DNA of 42,588 bases from an uncultured Duncaniella sp. Lineage in GTDB: Bacteria > Bacteroidota > Bacteroidia > Bacteroidales > Muribaculaceae. The stretch covers positions 1-42,588 of the forward strand of contig CAJUCI010000022.1 of the NCBI GenBank assembly GCA_910584825.1, in the 5' to 3' direction. Position numbers and translations under genes: made by a program. The notes beneath the pieces were generated by a model. The model worked only from the letters and a program-made list of their open reading frames with translations, was not told the origin of the DNA and did not search any database. Position 1 is the first letter of the stretch; each line of letters starts with the position of its first letter. Below are positions 15,317-24,800 of the stretch, piece after piece.

Positions 15317-16315
15317 TTAGTCCTTCGATTCGCGGTAGGCCTGGACGGTGAGGCGGATGCCTTCGGCGAGGTCTACGCGCGGGGAGAAGCCGAAATCACG
15401 CTGGGCGGGGGTCACGTCGCACGACCAGTTGCGCTGCGCCATGATGTTGTATTTGTCGCTGTTGAGCGTGACGGCCTTCATCTTGGCCGCGCCCCATTTC
15501 TCGCTCACCTTGCAGGCGATGGAGAGTGCCCACAGGGGCAGACGGACGGGTATCACGAGCTTGCGGCCGAGGGCTTTTGACACTATCTGCCTGAACTCTT
15601 TCTGCGTGTAGGCGCGCGGCTCGGAGACGATGTATTTCCTGTGGAGCGGAGCGCGCTCGAGCGCGTCGAATATGGCACGGGCAAGGTCTTCGACATAGAT
15701 GAACGTGAGCATCTGGCGACGCATGCCTACGCCGAAATCAAAGTGCGAGTCGATGGTCTTAATCATCATCAGATAGTCCTGCTCGTGCGGACCGTACACG
15801 CCGGTGGGGCGCAACACTATCCAGGGAAATTCCTTTGGGAGCGACTGCAGGAAGGTCTCGGCCTTGATTTTCGACAGTCCGTAGCGCGTGTTGGGGTGGG
15901 GGATGGAGTCGCCCGTGAGCGGGGTGTAGCCCTTCTCGTCGCCGGGGCCGATGGCCGAGAGCGACGACATGTAGACCATACGCTCCGGCACGGCCCCTAC
16001 CTCCTGAAGAGCCTCGACGAAGTCGCGGAGATAGACGTAGTTGATGCGGTTGAAGTCCATGAAGTTGACACACTTCGTGGCTCCGAGATTATATACGATG
16101 TAATCCCAGCGGTGGCCGCGCAGCTGCTCGGCGAGCCGGTCGGGATTGTCATAGTCAAGGGTGATGAACTGCAGGGCCGGGTCGGTGAGGAAACGGCGAG
16201 AGGTCGACTCCCTGACGCCACACCATGTGTCATATCCACGGCGAAGCGACTCGGCGGCGATGAAGCCTCCGATGAAGCCTCCGGCTCCTACGATGAGTAC
16301 TTTCTTTCGTTCCAT
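15317..16315 (-). CDS. NAD-dependent epimerase/dehydratase (extended SDR)
   Basis: This 332-residue protein is an extended short-chain dehydrogenase, a family that mostly acts on nucleotide sugars; its substrate cannot be fixed from sequence. The Rossmann motif GAGGFIG spans 10-16. A catalytic Ser lies in YMSSLSAIG (115-123), and the Tyr-x-x-x-Lys pair is Y145/K149 in YGLSK. VLRPTGVYGPHEQD follows as in the family. It starts immediately after the TAA of the upstream glycosyltransferase gene (stop and ATG are adjacent), so the two are probably translationally coupled and may act in one glycan pathway. Confidence 0.9.
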   Translation of the reverse strand: MERKKVLIVGAGGFIGGFIAAESLRRGYDTWCGVRESTSRRFLTDPALQFITLDYDNPDRLAEQLRGHRWDYIVYNLGATKCVNFMDFNRINYVYLRDFVEALQEVGAVPERMVYMSSLSAIGPGDEKGYTPLTGDSIPHPNTRYGLSKIKAETFLQSLPKEFPWIVLRPTGVYGPHEQDYLMMIKTIDSHFDFGVGMRRQMLTFIYVEDLARAIFDALERAPLHRKYIVSEPRAYTQKEFRQIVSKALGRKLVIPVRLPLWALSIACKVSEKWGAAKMKAVTLNSDKYNIMAQRNWSCDVTPAQRDFGFSPRVDLAEGIRLTVQAYRESKD

Positions 16316-17629
16316 TTATGTTGTCGGGTGGGATGGGTCAAGCAGATTGGAGAAGAGGTCGATATAGCGGCGCGCCACTATCTGCGACGAGAAATTGTCG
16401 CGCACATACTCGTGCAGCTCCTCGCGCGAGATGTCGGTCTGGAGAGCCCAGAGTATTCCCTTCACAATGTCGAGCGAGTCGCGGGTGCGCGCTATGTAGC
16501 CTGTGGCGAGATGGCGCACGGTGTCCTCGCGGTGAGGGTCGCCGAACACTACGGGTATCGCGCCCGAGGCCATGCCCTCGATTACGGGCGCAGGGATATT
16601 CTCGAGCAGCGAGGTGGAGAGCACCACCTTGGCCGAGCTGTAGAGATAGCGCAGAATCTTAGGCTCGTTTATGCGTCCGAGCCAGCGGTGCGACATGCGC
16701 AGGTTGTCAAGCGTCTCAGGGTTGTGCATCTGGCCGAAGAGATACACCGCCGTCTCGCTGGCTATCTCGGGATAGTTGTCAAAGATGTGGTTGAGGGCCT
16801 CGATGGCATATTCGAGCCCCTTGCCGGGAGCGTCGAGCCACGTGGCACCCATGAGTATGAGGTTGGGCTTGGTGACGGTGAGCAGCGTGTCGATATGGCT
16901 GCCGGGCGAGGTGTAATATTGGTCGACCGGGATGGGGGACGGAATTGTCATCACAGGCTTGTTGCGCATCAGTGACGAGTTGCGTGCCTTGATTTCGAGC
17001 CATCGGCTTGAGGCCACGAAAGTGATGGGAATGTCGGTGTAGAGGGCCATCTTCCTCTTCCACAGCTTGTGTGAGAGATCGCCGGGGTGGCCTCCGCCCT
17101 TGAGAAACACGCAGTTGCCGCACGAATCGGTGTAATAGTCACACGCGCCCGCATTGTGGCACACTCCCGTGAAGGGCCACATGTCGTGGAGCGTCCACAC
17201 TATCTTCTTGCCCATTTTATGCAGGCGGCGTATCCCCTTGAGGTTCATGAGGCCGCGGTTAATCCAGTTGACGCACACAATGTCTGCCTCCTTCACCCAC
17301 GGATGGGTGTGGACGTTGATGGCAAACGAGCCAGTGGATACTGCAAAGATATTGTTGTCGGAAAACCCGCTGTGGCTGAGTATCTGCAGCAGTTCGAGGC
17401 AATATCGGATGCCGCGCATCAGCCGCGAGCCCTGATATGACACATTGGCCTCGGCCGAACGCTTGGTGTAGACCACCATGCGTGCGTCCACGCCCTCGCG
17501 TCGGAGGGCCTGCATGAGTCGGAATGTCGCCACGGCCCCCTCGCCGAGGGTGTCGCTGTGGTTGACGAGCACCACCTTGCGTCCGCGCAGGGCCGAAGGC
17601 AGTGACGGGTTATCGGGTAGGCTTGGCAT
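16316..17629 (-). CDS. Glycosyltransferase, GT4-like (GT-B fold)
   Basis: This 437-residue protein resembles family 4 glycosyltransferases involved in polysaccharide synthesis. An N-terminal Rossmann half begins RKVVLVNHSDTLGEGAVATF. The middle has VWTLHDMWPFTGVCHNAGACDYYTDSCGNC, typical of one GT4 branch. The donor-binding half contains LLENIPAPVIEGMASGAIPVVF with the E-x7-E pattern region. The start overlaps the end of the DUF389 gene by 20 bp, and the stop touches the epimerase ATG, so it sits inside a tight minus-strand unit. Acceptor and donor are unknown. Confidence 0.88.
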   Translation of the reverse strand: MPSLPDNPSLPSALRGRKVVLVNHSDTLGEGAVATFRLMQALRREGVDARMVVYTKRSAEANVSYQGSRLMRGIRYCLELLQILSHSGFSDNNIFAVSTGSFAINVHTHPWVKEADIVCVNWINRGLMNLKGIRRLHKMGKKIVWTLHDMWPFTGVCHNAGACDYYTDSCGNCVFLKGGGHPGDLSHKLWKRKMALYTDIPITFVASSRWLEIKARNSSLMRNKPVMTIPSPIPVDQYYTSPGSHIDTLLTVTKPNLILMGATWLDAPGKGLEYAIEALNHIFDNYPEIASETAVYLFGQMHNPETLDNLRMSHRWLGRINEPKILRYLYSSAKVVLSTSLLENIPAPVIEGMASGAIPVVFGDPHREDTVRHLATGYIARTRDSLDIVKGILWALQTDISREELHEYVRDNFSSQIVARRYIDLFSNLLDPSHPTT

Positions 17630-19007
17630 CCTTGTTTGACGTCTTGTTTTTTGGTTTGATTATGTCGCCGACATTGACCAGCGTGATTGAGCTGAGGCGC
17701 AGACGTGCCTCGAGATAACGCTCAAGCTCGCGCTGCTTGGGGGCGGGGAGAGGGGTGGAGTAGGAGACGAGGGCGACGTTTACGGTGTCGAGGCGGGCCG
17801 TGGCCATGTTGCCGAACACTGACCGCGATATGGCCAGCTCCCTGACCTGAGGGAACAGCACCCTGACCTCGGGAGCGAGGCGGCCCGAGATGGTGTCGTT
17901 GAGGCGCGACACCTCGATGACGGCGCGGAGCGAGTCGATGGTCACCTGTTTGGCCGACAGTGCCGTCTGCGCCATCTCGTAGATGTCACGCACCGACGAG
18001 CCCCCCGAGTCGAGGGCCGACATGTCGGGCGAGTCGCCCTGGATGATGTTGAGCTTGGTGCCCGCCAGGCCGTAGAACTGCAGGCGCGACGAGAGGGCCA
18101 GGTTGAGCGAGTCGGCCGGCAGTATGCGTCCGATTAGGGTGATGGTTATGGTCTTCACGCCGTGGTCAATCTCGGCGTCGCTGCTCAGTACCCTCGTGGC
18201 GGGGAACCGGCACTCCTCGGCCACGAAACGGTCGGCGTTGGAGGTGAAGCGGCTCGACCTGAGCATATTGTAGGTGAGATAGAGCGATGGAAGCAGGGTG
18301 AGTATCGCCGCCGTGTAGACGATGCGGCGCACCTTGCGCGCCCTGTCGGGATTGTCGGCGGCCACGGGGTGGTAGTGCATCAGCTTCACGCCGATAAAGG
18401 TCGATAGGGCGATGTAGATTGAGTTGATGAGGAAGAGATAGAACGCCCCGAAGAAGTATGACATCTGCCACGTGGCCAGTCCGTAGCCCGCGGTGCAGAG
18501 CGGGGGCATGAGGGCGGTGGCGATGGCCACTCCGGGGATGACGTTGCCCTTTGACTTCGAGCCGATGGCGATGATGCCGGCCGCTCCGCCGAAAAATCCG
18601 ATGAGCACGTCATAGATTGTGGGCGACGTGCGGGCCAGCAGCTCGCTGTGCCCCTCGCTCACGGGCGAGATGAGGAAGTAGAGTGTGGACGTAAGCACAC
18701 TGAACCCCGTGGCCATCACCAGGTTGCGTACGGCGCGCTTGATGAGGTCAAAGTCGCGCACACCCACGCCCAGCCCGATGCCGATGATGGGGCCCATGAG
18801 GGGCGATATGAGCATCGCGCCGATGATGACGGCGGTGGAGTTGGTGTTGAGTCCGAGCGACGCGATGAATATCGCGATGATGAGGATGATGATGTTGGTG
18901 CCGCGAAAGGTCACCCCCTCGCGGATGGTCTGCTCTGCCTCCTCCTGACTGATGAGATAGTCGGTCAGGGTGAAGTATTGCACAAAATATTTGCTTACAG
19001 AGTTCAT
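17610..19007 (-). CDS. DUF389-family multi-pass membrane protein
   Basis: This 465-residue protein matches the DUF389 family as I know it; its molecular function is undetermined. The hydrophobic N-terminal half holds about six membrane segments, including GTNIIILIIAIFIASLGLNTNSTAVIIGAMLISPLMGPIIGIGLG (about 36-80) and the conserved GSKSKGNVIPGVAIATALMPPLCTAGYGLA. The C-terminal part (about 250-450) is soluble and mixed. It starts 9 bp after the Na/Pi symporter-like gene and overlaps the glycosyltransferase gene by 20 bp, so the four genes are probably one transcript. Confidence 0.88.
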   Translation of the reverse strand: MNSVSKYFVQYFTLTDYLISQEEAEQTIREGVTFRGTNIIILIIAIFIASLGLNTNSTAVIIGAMLISPLMGPIIGIGLGVGVRDFDLIKRAVRNLVMATGFSVLTSTLYFLISPVSEGHSELLARTSPTIYDVLIGFFGGAAGIIAIGSKSKGNVIPGVAIATALMPPLCTAGYGLATWQMSYFFGAFYLFLINSIYIALSTFIGVKLMHYHPVAADNPDRARKVRRIVYTAAILTLLPSLYLTYNMLRSSRFTSNADRFVAEECRFPATRVLSSDAEIDHGVKTITITLIGRILPADSLNLALSSRLQFYGLAGTKLNIIQGDSPDMSALDSGGSSVRDIYEMAQTALSAKQVTIDSLRAVIEVSRLNDTISGRLAPEVRVLFPQVRELAISRSVFGNMATARLDTVNVALVSYSTPLPAPKQRELERYLEARLRLSSITLVNVGDIIKPKNKTSNKDAKPTR

Positions 19008-19016
19008 GATGTCATT

Positions 19017-20837
19017 CTATGATGCCGACGAGCGCACGAGGCTCTTGACCTCGTCGACCACATTGATGATGTAGTCGCCTATCTTCTCGAGCGAGCCGAT
19101 GATGTCCATGTAGTAGATGCCGGCCTGATACTCATACTGGTGCGAGTTGATGTTCTCGACGTTGGCCGTGCGCAGCTGATTGCGCAGGTTGTTGATTTCA
19201 CGCTCGTAGTTGTATGACGATATTATGTCCTTCTCCTGGGCGTGCTCGATGTCGCGCAGCAGGAGTATCTGGTTGGTCATGGCGGCCTCGACCGAAATAA
19301 ACATCGAGTCGATGTTGTGATAGATGCCGTCGCTGAAATGCACGTCGCCCTCGCGCTTGCGTATGAGCACCTTGCCGATGCCGTAGCAGCAGTCGGCGAT
19401 GCTCTCAATCTCGCTCACGATACGGAACATGGCTGCAATCCTGTGCTTGCCCTCGTTGGAGAGTCGGCCCTCCGAACAGCGGTTGAGGTAGTCGGCAATC
19501 TCTATCTCCATGCGGTCAGAAATCTCCTCATACTTCTCCAGGCGTGAGAACTGCTTGGTGAACTCCTCGCTTGTGGTCTTGACGTGGACTATATTCTGGG
19601 CCATCCCTATCATGCGCTGCACGCGCTGGGCATAGACCACAATCTCCTTCTCGGCCTGCGAGATGTTAAGCTCCGAGGCCGACACCATACCGCCCTGGAT
19701 GAACTTGAGCTGAAACTCCTCCTCCTGGTTGGGCTTGGCGGGCACAAGACGCTCCACAATCTTGACGTAGAGGCCGGTGAGCCATATCATTATCGAGAGG
19801 TTGATGAGATTGAACACCGTGTGGAATACCGACAGGCCTATCGACACGCTCTGCTGCATGGCAGCCACCTGCACCGACACCGGGTGACCGGCGGGCAGAG
19901 AGTTGTCAAACAGGTGGTCATACGTGGCGGGGTCGGTGGCCTCGATATGGTTGACAAACGCCGAGAGAGCCCCCGGGTCGCCCTGGCCCAGCTCCTCGGT
20001 GAGCCACTGTGCGAAGTGGCAGAAGGGGAAGAATATGGCCAGAGTCCACACCGTGCCGAGGAAGTTGAAGAGCAGGTGGCCCATAGCGGTGCGCTTGGCG
20101 GCGATGTTTCCGCCCATCGAAGCCATAAGGGGGGTGATGGTGGTGCCGATGTTTGAGCCGAGCACCAGCGCGCACGAGAGGTCGAAGTCAATCCATCCCT
20201 TGCTGCACATGATGAGGGTGATGGCAAAGGTTGCCGCGCTCGACTGAATGACCATCGTGACCACGAGGCCCACGAGGGTGAATATCATCACCGAGCCGAA
20301 TCCCATAGTGGTGTAACGCTCCAGGAAGGCAAACATCTCGGGGTTGCTCTGGAGGTCGGGCACATAGGTGCTGATGAGGTCGAGGCCCATGAATAGAAAC
20401 GAAAAACCGATGAAGAACTCGCCTATCGACTTGTTGCGGCTGCTCTTGCTGAAAAGCAGCGGGATAGAGAGTCCAATCACCGGGAGGACGAAGGCCGAGA
20501 TGTTGACCTTGAATCCGAACAGGGCTATCACCCATGCCGTGAACGTAGTGCCGACGTTAGCACCCATGATTACCGCCATCGACTGTCCGAGCGACATGAG
20601 GCCGGCGTTGACAAAGCTCACCACCATCACAGTGGATGCCGAGGAGCTCTGGATGAGGGCGGTGATAAGTACGCCCGTGAGCATGCCGGTAAAGCGGTTG
20701 CGGGTCATGGCCGAGAGGATGTTTCGCAGACGGTCGCCCGCAGCCTTCTGCAGGCCCTCGCTCATCACTTTCATGCCATAGAGAAACAAGGCTACTGAGC
20801 CGAGCAGGCACAGTAAGTCTAAAAAACTGTAGCTCAT
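19017..20837 (-). CDS. Na/Pi cotransporter-like protein with C-terminal PhoU-like domain
   Basis: This 606-residue inner-membrane protein belongs to the Na+/phosphate symporter (NptA/YjbB-like) family. Two repeated membrane halves carry the family QSSSA motifs: LIQSSSASTVMVVSFVNAGL near 61 and VIQSSAATFAITLIMCSKGW near 205. A helical PhoU-like region fills about 400-600. I chose ATG at 20837 (MSYSFLDLLCLLGSVALFLYG). A longer frame reaching 20930 would start inside the -7 promoter element and adds a basic segment unlike the family. A consensus promoter lies 90 bp upstream, and DUF389 follows after 9 bp. The family may export or import phosphate; direction is not shown here. Confidence 0.9.
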   Translation of the reverse strand: MSYSFLDLLCLLGSVALFLYGMKVMSEGLQKAAGDRLRNILSAMTRNRFTGMLTGVLITALIQSSSASTVMVVSFVNAGLMSLGQSMAVIMGANVGTTFTAWVIALFGFKVNISAFVLPVIGLSIPLLFSKSSRNKSIGEFFIGFSFLFMGLDLISTYVPDLQSNPEMFAFLERYTTMGFGSVMIFTLVGLVVTMVIQSSAATFAITLIMCSKGWIDFDLSCALVLGSNIGTTITPLMASMGGNIAAKRTAMGHLLFNFLGTVWTLAIFFPFCHFAQWLTEELGQGDPGALSAFVNHIEATDPATYDHLFDNSLPAGHPVSVQVAAMQQSVSIGLSVFHTVFNLINLSIMIWLTGLYVKIVERLVPAKPNQEEEFQLKFIQGGMVSASELNISQAEKEIVVYAQRVQRMIGMAQNIVHVKTTSEEFTKQFSRLEKYEEISDRMEIEIADYLNRCSEGRLSNEGKHRIAAMFRIVSEIESIADCCYGIGKVLIRKREGDVHFSDGIYHNIDSMFISVEAAMTNQILLLRDIEHAQEKDIISSYNYEREINNLRNQLRTANVENINSHQYEYQAGIYYMDIIGSLEKIGDYIINVVDEVKSLVRSSAS

Positions 20838-20927
20838 AGAGTTAAGTTGTGGGGTTACAATGTCTTGGCGAATCCGTCGGCGGCCCGCAGTGAGGCCGAA
20901 ACGTGATTTCGTGACGCTTCGCCGTTG

Positions 20928-20958
20928 CAAAGATATAACATTTTTTTACTTTTTCAAA
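20928..20958 (-). promoter_or_regulatory. Consensus Bacteroidetes promoter for the Na/Pi-DUF389-GT-epimerase unit
   Basis: On the minus strand TTTG (20958-20955) is followed by 19 bp and then TATCTTTG (20935-20928), an exact fit to TTTG-N19-TAnnTTTG. Transcription should begin near 20921-20924, leaving a leader of about 85 nt before ATG at 20837. Confidence 0.87.
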
Positions 20959-20959
20959 T

Positions 20960-21406
20960 AAGCGAGTGGCGGGAATTATGATTAATTTTGCGAATCAAAA
21001 TACGACAGCCCGCAGCGGCGGGGTGGGTATTGGCGAAAGACGTTTTTTTCGTGTATAGTTCCCTTCGGCATTTCAGAACTTCGCAACTTTTAAAATGACC
21101 ATCGAAAGGACAATCGGGGAGGCGTCCACGCAAGATTGTATGTAATGCTTGTCATTCACCTCAGGGTGGAAGGCGAGTCTCGCATATATATCTTCGCGTG
21201 GGGTGCTGCGGTTGTTAGTGTCACTCGATGGTAGGTAATGCGAAGACCTTGAAATGCTGGGATACTGACAAGAGTGCATCCCACGTTTTCGCAATCTACC
21301 CGATTTTACCCCCTGTTGTCACCACCCCTGTCGTCTGTCTAACAATATAATTCATTATCCGGCCAAGGGATGCCGGCCGGTCACCACCTTAATATATATA
21401 CATATT
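20960..21406. other. Intergenic region between divergent symporter and HTH genes
   Basis: No convincing gene is visible. A minus-strand frame at 21073-21294 has no recognisable family and is set aside. TAATTTTG at 20983-20990 resembles a plus-strand -7 element, but its -33 is poor and the leader would be over 400 nt. A small stem, CCGGCC (21359-21364) with GGCCGG (21375-21380), lies 27 bp before the HTH start and could be an operator or RNA hairpin. Confidence 0.5.
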
Positions 21407-21634
21407 ATGGAACCGATCGGCACCATGATTAAGGAGGAGCTGGAGCGTCAGGAAAGGAGCGTCTCATGGCTCGCCCGCAAACTTAGCTGCGACCGCTCCA
21501 ACGTCTACAGGCTATTTCAGAAACATTCCATCGACACCGCGCTCCTACAGCGGCTGTCGGTGATACTTAACAGGGATTTCTTCTCCGAGCTGAGCATGAA
21601 TCTCCAGAACCGTAAAACTAAAGATGAGGCATAA
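21407..21634 (+). CDS. Small helix-turn-helix protein (XRE-like)
   Basis: This 75-residue protein is essentially one DNA-binding domain: MIKEELERQERSVSWLARKL forms helices 1-2, and SCDRSNVYRLFQKHSIDTALLQRLSVIL supplies the recognition helix and the next helices (about 27-55), as in Cro/CI-type repressors. No effector or dimerisation domain is visible. It lies 233 bp before the collagen-like lipoprotein gene on the same strand, so it might regulate that gene or itself; this is inference from position. ATG at 21407 has an AT-rich leader. Confidence 0.8.
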   Translation: MEPIGTMIKEELERQERSVSWLARKLSCDRSNVYRLFQKHSIDTALLQRLSVILNRDFFSELSMNLQNRKTKDEA

Positions 21635-21714
21635 TGCGCACCGTGTGCGAATTTTGCCTCATTTTTGTGTCATACCCGCAACGGTCGCGTGCCATTAGAG
21701 AATTTTCTTTGCTC

Positions 21715-21722
21715 TAACTTTG
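21715..21722 (+). promoter_or_regulatory. -7 promoter element (TAACTTTG) for the collagen-like lipoprotein gene
   Basis: TAACTTTG matches TAnnTTTG exactly. The -33 position (about 21692-21695) is not TTTG. Transcription would start near 21727, giving a leader of about 140 nt. Confidence 0.6.
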
Positions 21723-21726
21723 TAGA

Positions 21727-21818
21727 GCCGAAAGCACCCTCATGCGGAGGAGTATGCCCTCGGCACCTCAATAGTCGCCTAAATAATTGTGCAATAAGAC
21801 TATAACCAAGGTGACTAT
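21727..21818 (+). promoter_or_regulatory. Structured 5' leader of the collagen-like lipoprotein mRNA
   Basis: GCCGA (21727-21731) pairs with TCGGC (21760-21764) around an inner CCTC (21738-21741)/GAGG (21747-21750) stem, and this hairpin would sit at the very 5' end of the transcript. Further on, ATAGTCGCCT (21771-21780) can pair with AGGTGACTAT (21809-21818, one G-U). The same ATAGTC can pair instead with GACTAT at 21798-21803. These are seen as complementarities only; stability was not computed. Confidence 0.45.
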
Positions 21819-21867
21819 AACACACAAATAATCTTTAACCAAAGTTATAACTTAATCAAATTCACGT

Positions 21868-24800
21868 ATGAACAAAAAATTCATCAACGGGTTTCTGCTC
21901 GCCTCTCTTGTTGTAGGTTCGAGTGGCTCCCTCTCCTCTTGCAAGGACTACGATGATGACATCAACCAGCTCCGTACGGAGATTGCCGAGAACAAGTCGG
22001 CAATTCAGAACATCAAGGATCAGATCGCTGCCGGCGCAATCCTTAAGGATGTTCAGCAGACTGCCAACGGCCTCAAGGTAATCGTTACCAAGAATGGTGC
22101 AGACGTTACTTATGACATCACCAACGGTGCCAAGGGCGACAAGGGCGATGCCGGAACACCCGCCGACGTTTGGACTATCGTTAAGGATAACGGTAAGTAC
22201 ATGTGGGCTAAGAACGGTAACGTTACCGAGTTCCCCGCTCAGGGTCCTCAGGGCGAGCAGGGTATTCAGGGTGACCCCGGAACTCCCGGCACACCTGGTA
22301 CTCCCGGCACTCCCGGCACTCCCGGCGCTACAGGTGCTCCCGGCAACTACTGGGCTCCCAACGACAACGGTACCAAGCTCCTCGAGTTTGCTTGGAACGC
22401 CGAGGCCAAGAAGTATGAGGCTACCGGCAAGGAGCAGGCTATCGCCATCACTGTTGAGGGCGACAAGACTCCCGGCATCACCGCTATCAATGACGGTAAC
22501 TATGTTTACCTGACCGGCGTTCAGACCGGCACCGACGAGAATGGCAAGCCCGTTTACGGCGAAGTTGTCATCTCATGCAACGGTCTCCTCAAGAGCATCG
22601 GTTTCATCCCCGATCTCTATGTTGACGGCGTAGAGGGCACACGTTCTGCTTACGTAAGCGAGAACTACCTCGAGGTTAACAAAGTTAGGAAGGACGGTAA
22701 CCTTACCACTGCTAACAATAAGACCGTAGCATATTATATCAAGGGTTCTGACAACTGGCAGTACGTTGCCTCGACCAAGGGCTATCAGCTCAGCGAGAAC
22801 ACTGTAGCCAAGTTTGACCTCAATCCCGAGAACGCTAACGTCAAGGGTGTCGAGTTCGCATTCCTCCCCATCGAGAACATCGAGCAGGTTGCAGTTTCAC
22901 GTGCTGCCGCTCCCGCTCTCAAAGTGAAGGGCGAGCCTGTGGTTAAGGACGGCAACCTCGTTGTTACCTATAATGTGGAGAACCCCGCCGCTGTTACCTA
23001 TGGTACTTCAGCTGAGGCTACCCTCCCCATCACCGCACTTACCGCCAAGCTTGCTGCTAACGAGGGTGAGACTGCCGAAGTCCTCACTTCTGACTACTAC
23101 AGCCTCGTTATGGCCCGCGTTAAGTTCACCGCATTCAGCTTCATCGGCTCAACTCCTCACAAGCACCTCGCAGTTAACGGTGGTGAGGCTGTAGAGAACG
23201 ACGCTGACCTCGACATCGTCTACACTCAGGCTCCCGAGAAGACCGACCTCTCAAAGAAGATTCAGATCTGCTATCAGCAGGCTGACTTCGGTAAGGATCT
23301 CACCAACGCCGCTGAGAAGCAGATGACCATCGCTCAGGCAGCTGAGAAGTGGGGTCTCTCTGTTAACTACGACATGATGCCCTACTATGTAGGTGACTCT
23401 AACACCAATGACTCAGAGTATGCTATCGTTGGCAAGGAAGACGGTATCATCGACCTCCAGTACATCAACGCCAGCAACCAGTGGGTATCTTGCGGTGACA
23501 ACGCTGCATCACGCTCAGCCATCGGCAAGTACCCTGTAGTGCGCGTGACCCTTCTTGACGGCACCGAGCCCGTACTCGTAGGTTATGTTAAGATTAACAT
23601 CACCGACAAGGGCCAGGCTCCCAGCACCATCAAGAACAAGCCCATCATCCTCAAGGTCGGCACTCCCATGCCTTACGTATGCGAGAGCAGCGCCGTGGTT
23701 AAGAGCACATGGGAGAACACCTCAAGCCAGGTACTTTCTGTACTCGGTATGAGCGAGAAGCAGTTCAAGGATAGCTACACCATCGAGGAGAACACTCTCT
23801 ATGTTGAGGCTGCTAACTCGACCGCTGAGGCTCCCAAGTTCGAGGCTGTTCCCACTGTTACCGTTGACGGCAACGCAGTTTCCAAGTACGGCGACCTCGT
23901 TTACAATCCCGATTCAGAGGCAGGTCCCACCAACGGCTTCCTCACCTGGAATTACGATGTTGACGCTGCCGGCGAAATCGCTAAGCTCACCGGCCGCAAG
24001 GTTAGCCTCTATCGCAAGTTTACCCGCAAGGGCAACGTTAACGATAACCTCTACCTCGGTGTGACCATCGAAATCATGCCCGCTCCCACCGCTAAGTTCG
24101 TCAAGATTGACCCCGTCTTCCTCGCTGATGGCAAGACCAACGAAGTAGGTATGCGCGTTCCCCAGGCTAAGAACACTCTTGGCATGTCAGTTAAGGACTT
24201 CTACGCTCTGCTCGCTGACTACTATGTAGACGACCAGATCAAGGTTAACTATGTAGGTGAGACCGGCAAGGGTTATCCCGCAGCTGACGCTGCAAGCATC
24301 AAGCAGTCTTACAGCTTCGCTCCCGCAGCTGCTCAGCTCGCAGGCCTTACCCTCAACGCTAACGCTACCGAGCTTTACAAGGGTCTCGATAAGATTGCTA
24401 CCATCGACGCTACTACCGGCAAGGTGACCTACGTTCGTTCAGCTGCTTCTATGGAGCTCCTCAACAGCGAGGCCGGCGTATCAGCAATGGTTCAGATTAA
24501 CGCTACCTATGGCAGCTGCAACCTCGACTTCGCTGCTCTCGAGGACAATCAGGTTAAGATTGACTTCAAGAAGCCTGTTGTACTCAAGGGTGCTAATGGC
24601 TACTCAATCTATCCTGACGGTATCAACCCCAGCCGCGAGGCTCTCGGTAACTTCTTCTCGATGAATGACTCTTACGGCAACGCTATCTTCAGCAAGAGCG
24701 GTAACAGCTTCGTTGATCCCAACGGTATCTTCGGTTACTATGAGATCATGAGCTTCACCATCGACTTCACTAAGATCAACGCCAGCGGTGTTACCTTCTC

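Noticed and set aside
15641..16975. 444-codon open frame on the plus strand across the epimerase and glycosyltransferase genes
   Set aside because: It is antisense to two genes with clear family motifs. Its residues show no family pattern and it crosses the boundary of two real genes, as expected from GC-rich codon bias.
20838..20930. 31-residue N-terminal extension of the Na/Pi symporter-like protein
   Set aside because: It would start inside the -7 promoter element at 20928-20935 and adds a basic segment before the first membrane helix.
21073..21294. 73-codon minus-strand frame between the symporter and HTH genes
   Set aside because: No promoter, no recognisable motif and an odd composition. 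Possible but unsupported.
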